Assembly: GCA_012519385.1 (NCBI GenBank)
Contig: JAAYQI010000243.1
Coordinates: 1-43,761, forward strand
From: Candidatus Epulonipiscium sp.
GTDB lineage: Bacteria > Bacillota > Clostridia > Lachnospirales > Anaerotignaceae
DNA length: 43,761 bases
Reading direction: 5' to 3'
Position 1 is the stretch's first letter. Each line of letters starts with the position of its first letter. Below the pieces are notes generated by a model. The model saw only the letters and a program-made list of their open reading frames with translations, ran no database searches and was not told the origin of the DNA. Below, piece by piece: positions 1-8,404 of this stretch. The position numbers were made by a program, and so were the translations under genes.

Positions 1-378
1 GAAATCCCTTTTTTCAGCAGAATCATTTCTGTTGCCGATGTGTATGATGCTCTCACATCTCATCGCCCTTATCGAAGCCCGATTCAGCCCATTAGTGCTA
101 CAGAATATATCATGGGCGGGTGTGATACTTATTTTGACAGCCAGATAATTGATGCTTTTTTACACAGAATTGAGCTGTATCGTATTGGCTCTTATGTAAA
201 ACTCAGTAATGGCGCTATTGGACAAGTCATTGGGTATGAGCAGCAGCTACGCCCTATATTGAGGCTTTATCCCAGTGAAAAAATTATTGATTTATATCAT
301 GATCCAAAGTATTTAAATATTGTAATTCGGGGCACCTGCCATCCTCCCCGAAAACGAGAGAACAAATTCAATCTATAA
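1..378 (+). CDS. HD-GYP-type HD domain phosphohydrolase, C-terminal part (truncated by window start)
   Basis: Frame 1 is open from base 1 and reads EIPFFSRIISVADVYDALTSHRPYRSP, matching the HD-GYP signature VADVYDALTS.RPYR; stop at 376-378. Confidence 0.85.
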   Translation, partial: EIPFFSRIISVADVYDALTSHRPYRSPIQPISATEYIMGGCDTYFDSQIIDAFLHRIELYRIGSYVKLSNGAIGQVIGYEQQLRPILRLYPSEKIIDLYHDPKYLNIVIRGTCHPPRKRENKFNL

Positions 379-382
379 CAAA

Positions 383-441
383 ATAAAAAGAGGACGTCTT
401 AAAGGTTTTTTTCTATTACCTTATGCTCATCCTCTTTTTAT
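383..441 (+). terminator. Putative transcription terminator / long-loop hairpin
   Basis: Perfect 12-bp inverted repeat ATAAAAAGAGGA (383-394) / TCCTCTTTTTAT (430-441) immediately after the HD-GYP ORF. Confidence 0.5.
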
Positions 442-959
442 GTTCTTACAAAATTTCACATTTTTCTACCAAAATATATAAAAGTCACATCAACTAGCAG
501 TTTGTCCGGTTCTACCCTTGATTCACGACCATATCTTGAGATACTTTCCCTTCATTTTTGTACCGCAATAATGGTTTGTTTTTCATTTAGTGAAAGAGTT
601 TCTACCTATTTAATAGGGGTTTATTTTTTATATTTTTTTACGAGTTTCTTTATTCACCGTACATAAGTGCTCTCCATAGATACACACCCATTTCCATATC
701 TCCCTACTCCCCCCCAATAGCCACCCTCTGAATCATCTCACAGAAAACATTTTACTAAGTTATTGCTTCTCACTCTTTTTAACTAAAAAAACCCCTTTGT
801 TTCTACTTGCACCACCTAACTCAGCAAAAAAACTGGTTAAAAAATTTTTTGTTTTCTTGTCAATGATTATTCCACACTTCCCTTTAACACATTTTGGTAA
901 CAAATTTAAGTATTTGTTACTTTAGTACCTATTTTTGTTTCTTTCACCACTACAAAGCA

Positions 960-1334
960 CTACCCCATCATGGTAAAAGCCATCCTGCCAAGCCAAACTC
1001 CTCCAAGGCTCAATGCTAAATTTGTAGCAATATTCAATAAGCCAATCCCCCAATTTCCTGCCAAAATCATCTGTATCGTTTCATAGCTAAATGTGGAAAA
1101 TGTCGTTAACCCACCTAAAAACCCAGTGGTTAAAAAAAGCCGTATTTCAGGAGGAACATCTCTCGCAATACAATATGCCATTAAAAAGCCAATTAAAGCT
1201 CCTCCTGTCATATTTACAAGCAAGGTTCCCCATGGAAATTGGCTTCCAAATAGCCTTGATGTAGCTAAGGATATCAAATATCGTAATACGCTGCCTAAGC
1301 ACCCTCCAAGGCCTACAAAAACAATTTGTATCAT
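960..1334 (-). CDS. crcB: Fluoride channel/exporter CrcB (FluC) family
   Basis: 124 aa, four hydrophobic segments, motifs GGCLGSVLRYLIS, WGTLLVNMTGG, TTGFLGGLTTFSTFSYE typical of CrcB/FluC. Confidence 0.93.
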   Translation of the reverse strand: MIQIVFVGLGGCLGSVLRYLISLATSRLFGSQFPWGTLLVNMTGGALIGFLMAYCIARDVPPEIRLFLTTGFLGGLTTFSTFSYETIQMILAGNWGIGLLNIATNLALSLGGVWLGRMAFTMMG

Positions 1335-1368
1335 TTTGCCACCGTCCCTAGTATAAAAATAAAAAAGA

Positions 1369-1399
1369 AACTCAGCCTGCTATTATAACAGGCTGAGTT
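1369..1399 (-). terminator. Rho-independent terminator downstream of the aminotransferase gene
   Basis: AACTCAGCCTG...CAGGCTGAGTT inverted repeat, followed on the minus strand by a T-rich run (A-run at 1360-1368 on +). Confidence 0.75.
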
Positions 1400-1491
1400 A
1401 TTTCACATCATAAATGTACCCTTGTATTGTAAGAAATCAAAACCTCAAAAGATTCTGCATTTCCTACTTTAAGCGGTAATATTACAAATTA

Positions 1492-2808
1492 TTAGCGGCT
1501 AGCTTCGTATTGTCTTAATAATTCAACGAACAATTCAGGAACCTTAGCCATGTTTTCAGGAGACTCTACGAAGGAAATACGGAATTGTGTGCTTCCTGGG
1601 TTTTCTTCTCCTGCAGGGATATCATAGAAACCTTTCAAAGGTGCTACTAAAAGGGTTGTTTCAACACCATCAATGTTTACAGAACCTTTTTGTGCACAGT
1701 AAAGAACAAAATCAATAGCATCAAAGCCTGGTTTAACAACGTTTCTTACGTCGATTACAGAGTAGATAGAAGCGTCAGGGCTAGATACGATTAATTTAGG
1801 CTCTCTTTCTTTTAAGCCGTTGTATACTTTGAAAAGTTGCTCTTTGTAGTATTCACGAAGGCCTTTGCACCACTGAGCAATAGATTCTTTGCTTTCATGA
1901 GCCAAAGCACCAAAGATGTACTGACCAATAGCGTTTGCACAAAGGTTTGCAGTATATTCTGCTGTACAACGTGTATAGAAATCTTCGCTGTCTGTGATAA
2001 CAGCACCAATTCTTAAACCACAAGCGTTCCATACTTTGGAAGATGTGTCAATGCTGATTCTTCTTCCTTCAATACCAGGTACATCTGCATCAGAAAGACC
2101 CCAAACGCTTACTAATTCTACGTTTTCATCGTAGTATAATTCACGGTATGCTTCATCACTTACTAACCACAGGTTGTATTTAACACAGATTTTTGCAAGC
2201 TCTTTTAATGCAGCATAGTCATAAAGCTGACCTGTAGGGTTGTCATAAGGGATAACCAAAAGCGCACCAGGGTTATGTTCTTTAATTACTTCTTCAATTT
2301 TGCTTAATTCAGGAAGGCTGAATTTTCCATCATCGCCTAAGTGACGTTTTACAGTAACTGTTTTACGTCCAAGTCTTTCAGCGAAAGAGATGTAGTTTGT
2401 GTAAGCTGGGTCAATCATCATTAAAGGTCTGTCGTTTGCACCTGCATCACCACAAACACCGATTAAAAGTAATTCCATACCTGTGGAACCACCTTCTGTT
2501 ACCAATACATTTAATTTGCTGGTATCAAAACCTTGGCATTTTAAAATGTTTTTGAAAGCCTCTTGGCATTCAGGAGTACCTGTTGTACCTGTGTATCTAA
2601 GAACACCATTTGCAAATGGGCTTTCAGGTGCATCCAAGTTAAACATTCTTTTTTGCATAGCAGGGTTGGTAGGAAGAGAAACGTTACCAATACCTACGTT
2701 GATAACTGCCTGTGGTTTCACTTCGCGCTCATCATACTTCATCTGTGCCAAACGTACATCAGATGGAGTTCTTGTTTCAAAATGTCTTGATAAAATTGGT
2801 TTGCTCAT
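1492..2808 (-). CDS. PLP-dependent class I/II aminotransferase
   Basis: 438 aa; aminotransferase fold I motifs including PYDNPTGQLYDYAALKELAKICVKYNLWLVSDEAYRELYYD and SIDTSSKVWNACGLRIGAVI; SD (aggagg) upstream. Confidence 0.9.
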   Translation of the reverse strand: MSKPILSRHFETRTPSDVRLAQMKYDEREVKPQAVINVGIGNVSLPTNPAMQKRMFNLDAPESPFANGVLRYTGTTGTPECQEAFKNILKCQGFDTSKLNVLVTEGGSTGMELLLIGVCGDAGANDRPLMMIDPAYTNYISFAERLGRKTVTVKRHLGDDGKFSLPELSKIEEVIKEHNPGALLVIPYDNPTGQLYDYAALKELAKICVKYNLWLVSDEAYRELYYDENVELVSVWGLSDADVPGIEGRRISIDTSSKVWNACGLRIGAVITDSEDFYTRCTAEYTANLCANAIGQYIFGALAHESKESIAQWCKGLREYYKEQLFKVYNGLKEREPKLIVSSPDASIYSVIDVRNVVKPGFDAIDFVLYCAQKGSVNIDGVETTLLVAPLKGFYDIPAGEENPGSTQFRISFVESPENMAKVPELFVELLRQYEASR

Positions 2809-3198
2809 GAAAAAACCTCCTAAAAAATAGTTTTTACAAAATATGTCGCAATAATGAAGTGTTGGTATATTAATAATTAATCACCTTGTCCTTATTATAA
2901 TAAACTTTAGTATTTTTGTCTATACATTTGTTCAGAAATTTCCATGTGATTCCTTAAAAAAGCAGTGCGTTTTTCCTTTTTTCACTTCTAAGGCTTGGTT
3001 TTATCAGTGTTTTAAATAGGTTATTATTTTTTATCTAATCAATTATTTTTTACTCATATGTGGCTTTTTTTCGTTTTATTCTACCTTTTTCTACATTCTG
3101 TGGCATTTCTTTCCTATAAAGGTTTTTTATAGTAATTTCTCTTGCCTGTGCCAAAACTTATGTAATACATCCTAAATTTCCCTTTTTTCTACAAAAAA

Positions 3199-3236
3199 AC
3201 CGCCCCTGACAAACTATGCTTGCCAAGGACGGGGTT
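3199..3236 (-). terminator. Putative terminator after nadC
   Basis: Imperfect GC-rich inverted repeat (aaccgcccctgaca / tgccaaggacggggtt) followed on the minus strand by a T-run. Confidence 0.5.
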
Positions 3237-3284
3237 ATTGCAAAATATCTTATCGTGCTATAAACTTGCAAATTTTTCATATTA

Positions 3285-4151
3285 TTATAGTACTTTTAAG
3301 TTTTTTAAGGATAAATCCAATACAGGAGCAGAATGGGTCAATGCCCCGCAAGAAACGAAGTCTACCCCCAATGCACCAATGCTTTTCAGACGTTCCTTGC
3401 TTACATTGCCTGAGCATTCTGTTTGTGCTCGTCCACCAATCATTTTGATTGCCTGTGCCATGGTATCGTCATCCATGTTGTCCAGCATAATAATATCCGC
3501 ACCTGCCGCAACGGCTTCTTCCACCATTTCCAGTGTTTCTGCTTCCACCTCAATCTTTCGCACAAAGGGTGCATACTTTTTTGCCATCATAATTGCCTCT
3601 TTTACGCCGCCTGCTGCACAAATATGATTATCTTTAATCAGTACACCATCTGAGAGATTATATCGGTGGTTACACCCTCCACCCACTGTTACAGCATATT
3701 TTTCAAAAATACGCATATTCGGGGTTGTTTTTCTGGTATCTAAAAGTTTTGTTTTAGTATTTTTAAGTTGTTCCGCCATATCCCTTGTAAGGGTAGCAAT
3801 TCCGCACATTCTTTGCAGGTAATTTAGTGCAACACGCTCCCCTGATAGAATAGCCTTTACATTTCCAGTCACAGTAGCAATCACACTGCCTTTTTCTATG
3901 ACATCGCCATCCTGATACACCGTTTCTACAACGGCATCTTCATCCAATAGCTCAAATACCCTCTGAAAAACAGTGATTCCCGCAAGAATACCCCCTTCCT
4001 TGCAAATCAGTTGTGCTTGTCCCTTTGGATTGCCTTTTACAATGGCATTGGTTGTAACATCCTCTGCAGTAATGTCCTCCTGCAATGCCTGCAAAAGTAA
4101 TCGGTCAATCTGTATTTTTGCAGTAACACCATTTATCATAAAAAACTTCAT
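3285..4151 (-). CDS. nadC: Nicotinate-nucleotide pyrophosphorylase (quinolinate phosphoribosyltransferase)
   Basis: 288 aa with ALQEDITAEDVTT, LNYLQRMCGIATLT, LLDTRKTTPNMRIFEKYAVTVGGGCNHRYNLSDGVLIKDNH, IMLDNM. Confidence 0.96.
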   Translation of the reverse strand: MKFFMINGVTAKIQIDRLLLQALQEDITAEDVTTNAIVKGNPKGQAQLICKEGGILAGITVFQRVFELLDEDAVVETVYQDGDVIEKGSVIATVTGNVKAILSGERVALNYLQRMCGIATLTRDMAEQLKNTKTKLLDTRKTTPNMRIFEKYAVTVGGGCNHRYNLSDGVLIKDNHICAAGGVKEAIMMAKKYAPFVRKIEVEAETLEMVEEAVAAGADIIMLDNMDDDTMAQAIKMIGGRAQTECSGNVSKERLKSIGALGVDFVSCGALTHSAPVLDLSLKNLKVL

Positions 4152-5421
4152 CCTTTCGCTTTATCTCTGTCAAAATAATCTCCCGATACTCCTGCTGCAA
4201 GTTCTTTTTGGGAAAAGTAGGAATAGAAATTGCTTGCTCCAAAAAAATTTGGTCCAGTTCCTTAGAAAATGCCAATGCTGCACGCTTGGAAAACACCAGC
4301 GCCTCTAATAAAGAATTGCTGGCCAAACGATTTGCCCCATGCACTCCGTTGCAGCTGGTTTCTCCCACTGCATAGAGATTTTTCATAGTTGTTCTGCCAT
4401 ATGTATCTATTTTGATACCTCCCATAAAATAATGCTGTGCAGGAATTACAGGGATAGGCTCTTTTGTCATATCATACCCTTCTTCCAAGCACCTCTCATA
4501 AATATTAGGGAATCTTTTTTGTATCTTTCCTTCGGGAAAGTGAGTAACAGAAAGATACACATGAGGAATCCCTTGTTTTTTCATTTCCTCCAAAATTGCA
4601 GTGCTTACCACATCTCTAGGAAGTAATTCATTCACAAACCGCTCTCCTTTTTGGTTCAGTAAATAAGCACCTTCTCCCCGCACCGCTTCAGAAATTAAAA
4701 AACGTCTGCCAGGCGCCTTGGTATACAAGGAAGTAGGATGAATTTGAATATAATTCATCTGCTGTACTGCTACACCGTGTTTAAGACAAACTGCCACACC
4801 ATCTCCTGTCAAATGAGGGAAATTTGTAGAGCTGTGGAATAGCCCTCCTATGCCCCCTGTGGCAAGTACAACAGTTTTTGCCAAAAAAGCTAGCACCTCT
4901 CCTGTGGTTCTTGTAGCTACAATACCGATACAAGTGTTGTGTTCCGTTAATAAATCAATCATTGTGGTGTATTCCAATATTTGAATATTGGGACGTCTTC
5001 TTACCTGCTCCAATAAAGCATTGGTGATGGCTTTCCCCGTAATATCCTTATGATGCAGTATGCGAAAGTGCGAATGTGCCCCTTCTCTGGTATAAGAAAA
5101 ACCATCTGCACACCTATCAAAATCCACACCGTATTGAATCAGTTCCTCAATAACTTCAGGAGAGGATTGTATCATAACTTCCACAGATTCCTTGTTGTTT
5201 TCATACCGCCCAGCCCTCATGGTGTCTTCAAAGTAGGACTCATAGTCCTCTTTGTTTTTCAGTGTAGAGATTCCTCCTTGTGCTAAATAAGAATCACTAT
5301 TTTCCGCATTGTCTTTGGTTAATAAAGTTACTTGGTATTTAGGCGGGATATGTAAAGCACAAAATAGACCAGCAACCCCCGTGCCAACAATGATAACATC
5401 CGTTTCTTTTCTTTGCAGCAC
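4105..5421 (-). CDS. nadB: L-aspartate oxidase
   Basis: 438 aa; FAD-binding VIIVGTGVAGLFCAL, AQGGIS, HPTSLYTKAPGRRFLISEAVRGEGA, HYFMGGIKIDTYGRTTMKNLYAVGETSCNGVHGANRLASNSLLEALVF; lies between nadA and nadC. Confidence 0.95.
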   Translation of the reverse strand: MLQRKETDVIIVGTGVAGLFCALHIPPKYQVTLLTKDNAENSDSYLAQGGISTLKNKEDYESYFEDTMRAGRYENNKESVEVMIQSSPEVIEELIQYGVDFDRCADGFSYTREGAHSHFRILHHKDITGKAITNALLEQVRRRPNIQILEYTTMIDLLTEHNTCIGIVATRTTGEVLAFLAKTVVLATGGIGGLFHSSTNFPHLTGDGVAVCLKHGVAVQQMNYIQIHPTSLYTKAPGRRFLISEAVRGEGAYLLNQKGERFVNELLPRDVVSTAILEEMKKQGIPHVYLSVTHFPEGKIQKRFPNIYERCLEEGYDMTKEPIPVIPAQHYFMGGIKIDTYGRTTMKNLYAVGETSCNGVHGANRLASNSLLEALVFSKRAALAFSKELDQIFLEQAISIPTFPKKNLQQEYREIILTEIKRKDEVFYDKWCYCKNTD

Positions 5422-5435
5422 CTTGATTCTCCTCC

Positions 5436-6344
5436 TTATTTTGCAATCTCATGCATCTTTGCCAAGGAATGTCTTGCTTTTTTCATCATTTCCTCATCCA
5501 GATGCACTTGATTGTTCCCTGTCTCTAGGGTATTGGCAATATCTTCCAGTGTGATTAATTTCATATCTTGGCAAGTTTGATTTTTCTCAGGAAAAAGGAA
5601 TGTTTTTTGAGGATTTTTTTGGCGTAACTCATAGCCAATTCCTTCTTCTGTGCAGATAATAAACTCTGTGCCTCTATCTTTTGTAGCAAAGTCGATAATG
5701 CCTGAAGTACTTCCTGTATAGTCGGCCAGTGCCACAACATTCGGTGGGCATTCAGGATGCACCAAGATTTTGGCATTGGGATGCTTCTCCTTACAAGCAA
5801 CGACCGCTTCGGGAGAAATTCTATCATGAATAGGACAGTAGCCGTCATGATAAATAAAATTTTTATCGGGCACTTGAGTAGCAATATAATGTGCCAAGTT
5901 TTTGTCGGGAATAAAAAATATACTTTTCTGAGGTAGTGCCGTAACAATTTCTACAGCATTGGAGCTGGTAACACAAACATCCGAATAAGACTTAATTTCC
6001 GCCGTGGAATTGATATAACAAACCACCGCCAAATCATCATATGTATTTCGTATTTCTTTTATTTTTTCAATAGAAACCATGTGTGCCATAGGGCAGTCTG
6101 CCTTATCGTCCGCCATTAAAATTGTCTTATCTGGGTTTAATATTTTCGCACTTTCCCCCATAAAAGAAACACCGCAAAATAAAATGGTCTGCTGTGGTGC
6201 TTCGGTGGCTTTTTTGCTCAGAAAATAGGAATCCCCTACAAAGTCCGAGATAGCTTGTACATCATCAGGAACATAATAATGTGCAAGAATTACTGCATCT
6301 TTTTCCTTTTTTAACTGTGTAATTTTTTCAAGTATTGTCTGCAT
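5436..6344 (-). CDS. nadA: Quinolinate synthase A
   Basis: IKKEKDAVILAHYYVPDDVQAISDFVGDSYFLSKKA-type N-terminus, VHPECPP, CTEEGIGYEL. Start refined from 6365 to the ATG at 6344, preceded by GGAGG. Confidence 0.95.
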   Translation of the reverse strand: MQTILEKITQLKKEKDAVILAHYYVPDDVQAISDFVGDSYFLSKKATEAPQQTILFCGVSFMGESAKILNPDKTILMADDKADCPMAHMVSIEKIKEIRNTYDDLAVVCYINSTAEIKSYSDVCVTSSNAVEIVTALPQKSIFFIPDKNLAHYIATQVPDKNFIYHDGYCPIHDRISPEAVVACKEKHPNAKILVHPECPPNVVALADYTGSTSGIIDFATKDRGTEFIICTEEGIGYELRQKNPQKTFLFPEKNQTCQDMKLITLEDIANTLETGNNQVHLDEEMMKKARHSLAKMHEIAK

Positions 6345-6396
6345 AAAATACCTCCAAAGTATCATTTAACAATACTATGCCACCGAAAAAACAAAT

Positions 6397-6424
6397 TGTC
6401 AATACATATATATTTACATATGTA
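6397..6424 (-). promoter_or_regulatory. Candidate nadABC promoter element and adjacent AT-rich palindrome
   Basis: Minus-strand TTGACA (6402-6397) followed about 17 nt later by a -10-like sequence; upstream perfect palindrome TACATATGTA (6415-6424) within an AT-rich dyad. Confidence 0.4.
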
Positions 6425-6456
6425 TATACACTTAATTCCCATCTTGATATAAATAA

Positions 6457-6499
6457 AACCTCTAAGCTGCGTAATTTATTTTACATCAGCTTAGAGGTT
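6457..6499 (-). terminator. Rho-independent terminator at the end of the CIS operon
   Basis: Perfect 13-bp stem AACCTCTAAGCTG / CAGCTTAGAGGTT with a T-rich tail on the minus strand only. Confidence 0.75.
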
Positions 6500-6664
6500 G
6501 AATATTTTATGTACACTGGTATATTTCCAATATTATTTAAGTATAATACTTTTTGCTCAATATCCTGAAAATACAAGCAATATGAGTGTAACCAAAATTG
6601 GTGTAACATACCATCTCCCAGCATAATAGATAGCGGCATGCATCCCTCTTCCCTTTGCATGGGC

Positions 6665-7051
6665 TTATTTTACCATTACATTAACCTGCCCAGGATTTAC
6701 AATTTGAATTACTCCGCCATAAACACACATTGCCTTAGAAGAATTGCTCAGTGCAGGCTTTCCCGAAACCAATACCGTAGGGCTTCCTGGTGCCCACGGT
6801 GCAGGAATTACTGGAGAACAAGGCTGTGGTGTTAAAACTCCCAAAGCTGCGGCGGTTGCTGCCGCCACCGCAGGATTTGCCATAGAGGTGCACATACCAA
6901 AAGTGGCTAAATTAGCCGCCTTATTATCCATAATGGATGCCATTGGCAACCCCGAGGCTAATACATTGGTAACAGACGTAACCACCAGTGGGCATGGAGC
7001 CACGCCAAAGCTACACTGGCACAAAGCGCCGTTGCATACCGCCAAAGCCAT
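6665..7051 (-). CDS. DUF4280 / PAAR-like spike tip protein
   Basis: 128 aa, Cys-rich; MALAVCNGALCQCSFGVAPCPLVV...GLPMASIMDNKAANLATFGMCTSMANP...LTPQPCSPVIPAPWAPGSPTVLVSGKPALSNSSKAMCVYGGVIQIVNPGQ fits the DUF4280 family found in eCIS/T6SS-like loci. Confidence 0.85.
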   Translation of the reverse strand: MALAVCNGALCQCSFGVAPCPLVVTSVTNVLASGLPMASIMDNKAANLATFGMCTSMANPAVAAATAAALGVLTPQPCSPVIPAPWAPGSPTVLVSGKPALSNSSKAMCVYGGVIQIVNPGQVNVMVK

Positions 7052-7065
7052 ACTGTTTCCTCCTT

Positions 7066-7797
7066 CTAAAATTTTACAACGATTTCATTCTTCTGGTCTT
7101 TCAATATCTCATTGCAGGTGCTCTTGTTTCCGAGAAAAAATAATGCCGTAATACAGTCGTCCTTCATAATAAACTTGGGAAAATAAATCTCAAACCTACC
7201 TTCATCGTCTGTTTCCCCTTCAAAAAGCAAATAAGCAAACTGACCCATTTCCATATCCTGCTTAGAGCTCTCTTTTAGTTTATATTTTTTTTCCACATAG
7301 TCATACCTTCCCAGTGTGTAAATGCCCAAAGCTTCCTCCAGTGCAAACTTTCTTCCCTCCAAGGAAGTATCCTCATAAATTTGCAGCCGTATGGTATCGG
7401 AACCATTCTTCACATCGGAAGTGATTCTCTTTCTGTATTCATCACAGCAAAAAGTATAGTAAAACTCCCTTTTTTCCGCCTTTTTCCTATTCACTTTCAG
7501 CACACCGCAGATATGAATGTACTCATCCGTATTTGCAGACAATAAGGAAACTAGCATCACATCATCGGTATAGGTTTCTTCTATCTCAAAGGATATTTTT
7601 TTGGTATGATATCCCTCTGCACTAACCGTGGCATAATAAGTTCCTTTTTTTAAATTCAAAGCCACAAAGAACCCATTTCCCTTATTCAGCATGAAATTGT
7701 TTGTTTCCGTTATATGTACCTTGGCATTTTCTATTGGTCTTCCACTAAAAATATCAATAATTTTTATAATTTTTGAAGCACATAGTTGAATTTTAAT
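7066..7797 (-). CDS. eCIS-associated protein with N-terminal carboxypeptidase-regulatory/Ig-like domain
   Basis: The ORF track starts at Met 7692, but the frame is open upstream and reads IKIQLCASKIIKIIDIFSGRPIENAKVHITETNNFMLNKGNGFFVALNLKKGTYYATVSAEGYHTK, a CarboxypepD_reg-like domain. Probable non-canonical ATT start at 7797 after AGAGGGTGG. Confidence 0.55.
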   Translation of the reverse strand: MKIQLCASKIIKIIDIFSGRPIENAKVHITETNNFMLNKGNGFFVALNLKKGTYYATVSAEGYHTKKISFEIEETYTDDVMLVSLLSANTDEYIHICGVLKVNRKKAEKREFYYTFCCDEYRKRITSDVKNGSDTIRLQIYEDTSLEGRKFALEEALGIYTLGRYDYVEKKYKLKESSKQDMEMGQFAYLLFEGETDDEGRFEIYFPKFIMKDDCITALFFLGNKSTCNEILKDQKNEIVVKF

Positions 7798-7808
7798 ATT
7801 TCCACCCT

Positions 7809-8384
7809 CTATCTTTTTTGCTGTATAGAAATATCTGCAGATACAACACGCCTTATTCTGCGTACTTTTTGAGAATCTATAAACACAGGGCCTACCTTGT
7901 AAAAGCTAGCTAACATTGCTTTTTGGGTAAACAGGTTAAAAATTTTTGCTTTTTCTTCAAAAGGCAAAACCAAATTTTGAATATCCAAAACTTCATTTTC
8001 TGTTTTTAAAGTTCCCCATAAATCCTCAAAGCTTACTCTTGTATTATCATTTAAAACCTGAATTGCACGTCCCATAATCCTTTGCTCATCAATAGCCCTT
8101 GCCGCAACCTCTGATTCGGAGCGTACAAAAAGCATATAATATAAATTAATTGAGGTAGGCGGATTCTTAAAATGCTCCTTATCCAGCATTACTTTTTCCA
8201 AATTCTTTACCTCTTGGTTTTCTTCAATATCATATAAATACAAACCAAGAATACTTCCCCCTCTTTCATCAGGAGTACAAAGCCCAATATCCTCTGGTTT
8301 TTTAACAGGCTCAGGTATCAAATTGGAACGCAGTAACTCCACCAATGTTTTGCTTGTGTCTGCAATCACTGTATAACTTCCCAT
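7809..8384 (-). CDS. DUF4255 / Pvc16-N family protein (tail terminator/cap)
   Basis: 191 aa; YTVIADTSKTLVELLRSNLIPEP...INLYYMLFVRSESEVAARAIDEQRIMGRAIQVLNDN is the DUF4255 (Afp16/Pvc16) pattern. Confidence 0.85.
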   Translation of the reverse strand: MGSYTVIADTSKTLVELLRSNLIPEPVKKPEDIGLCTPDERGGSILGLYLYDIEENQEVKNLEKVMLDKEHFKNPPTSINLYYMLFVRSESEVAARAIDEQRIMGRAIQVLNDNTRVSFEDLWGTLKTENEVLDIQNLVLPFEEKAKIFNLFTQKAMLASFYKVGPVFIDSQKVRRIRRVVSADISIQQKR

Positions 8385-8404
8385 TCAAAGTCCACCTTCT
8401 CCCA

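Noticed and set aside
1093-1356. 87-aa plus-strand ORF opposite crcB
   Set aside because: Fully antisense to a confident crcB gene; no independent support.
1335-1490. Possible fluoride riboswitch upstream of crcB
   Set aside because: The region holds a simple terminator hairpin; I could not recognise the conserved crcB-motif riboswitch core.
3285-6344. NAD genes as part of the CIS (for example NAD-related effector supply)
   Set aside because: nadABC is a standard housekeeping operon separated from the CIS locus by its own promoter region and a strong terminator.
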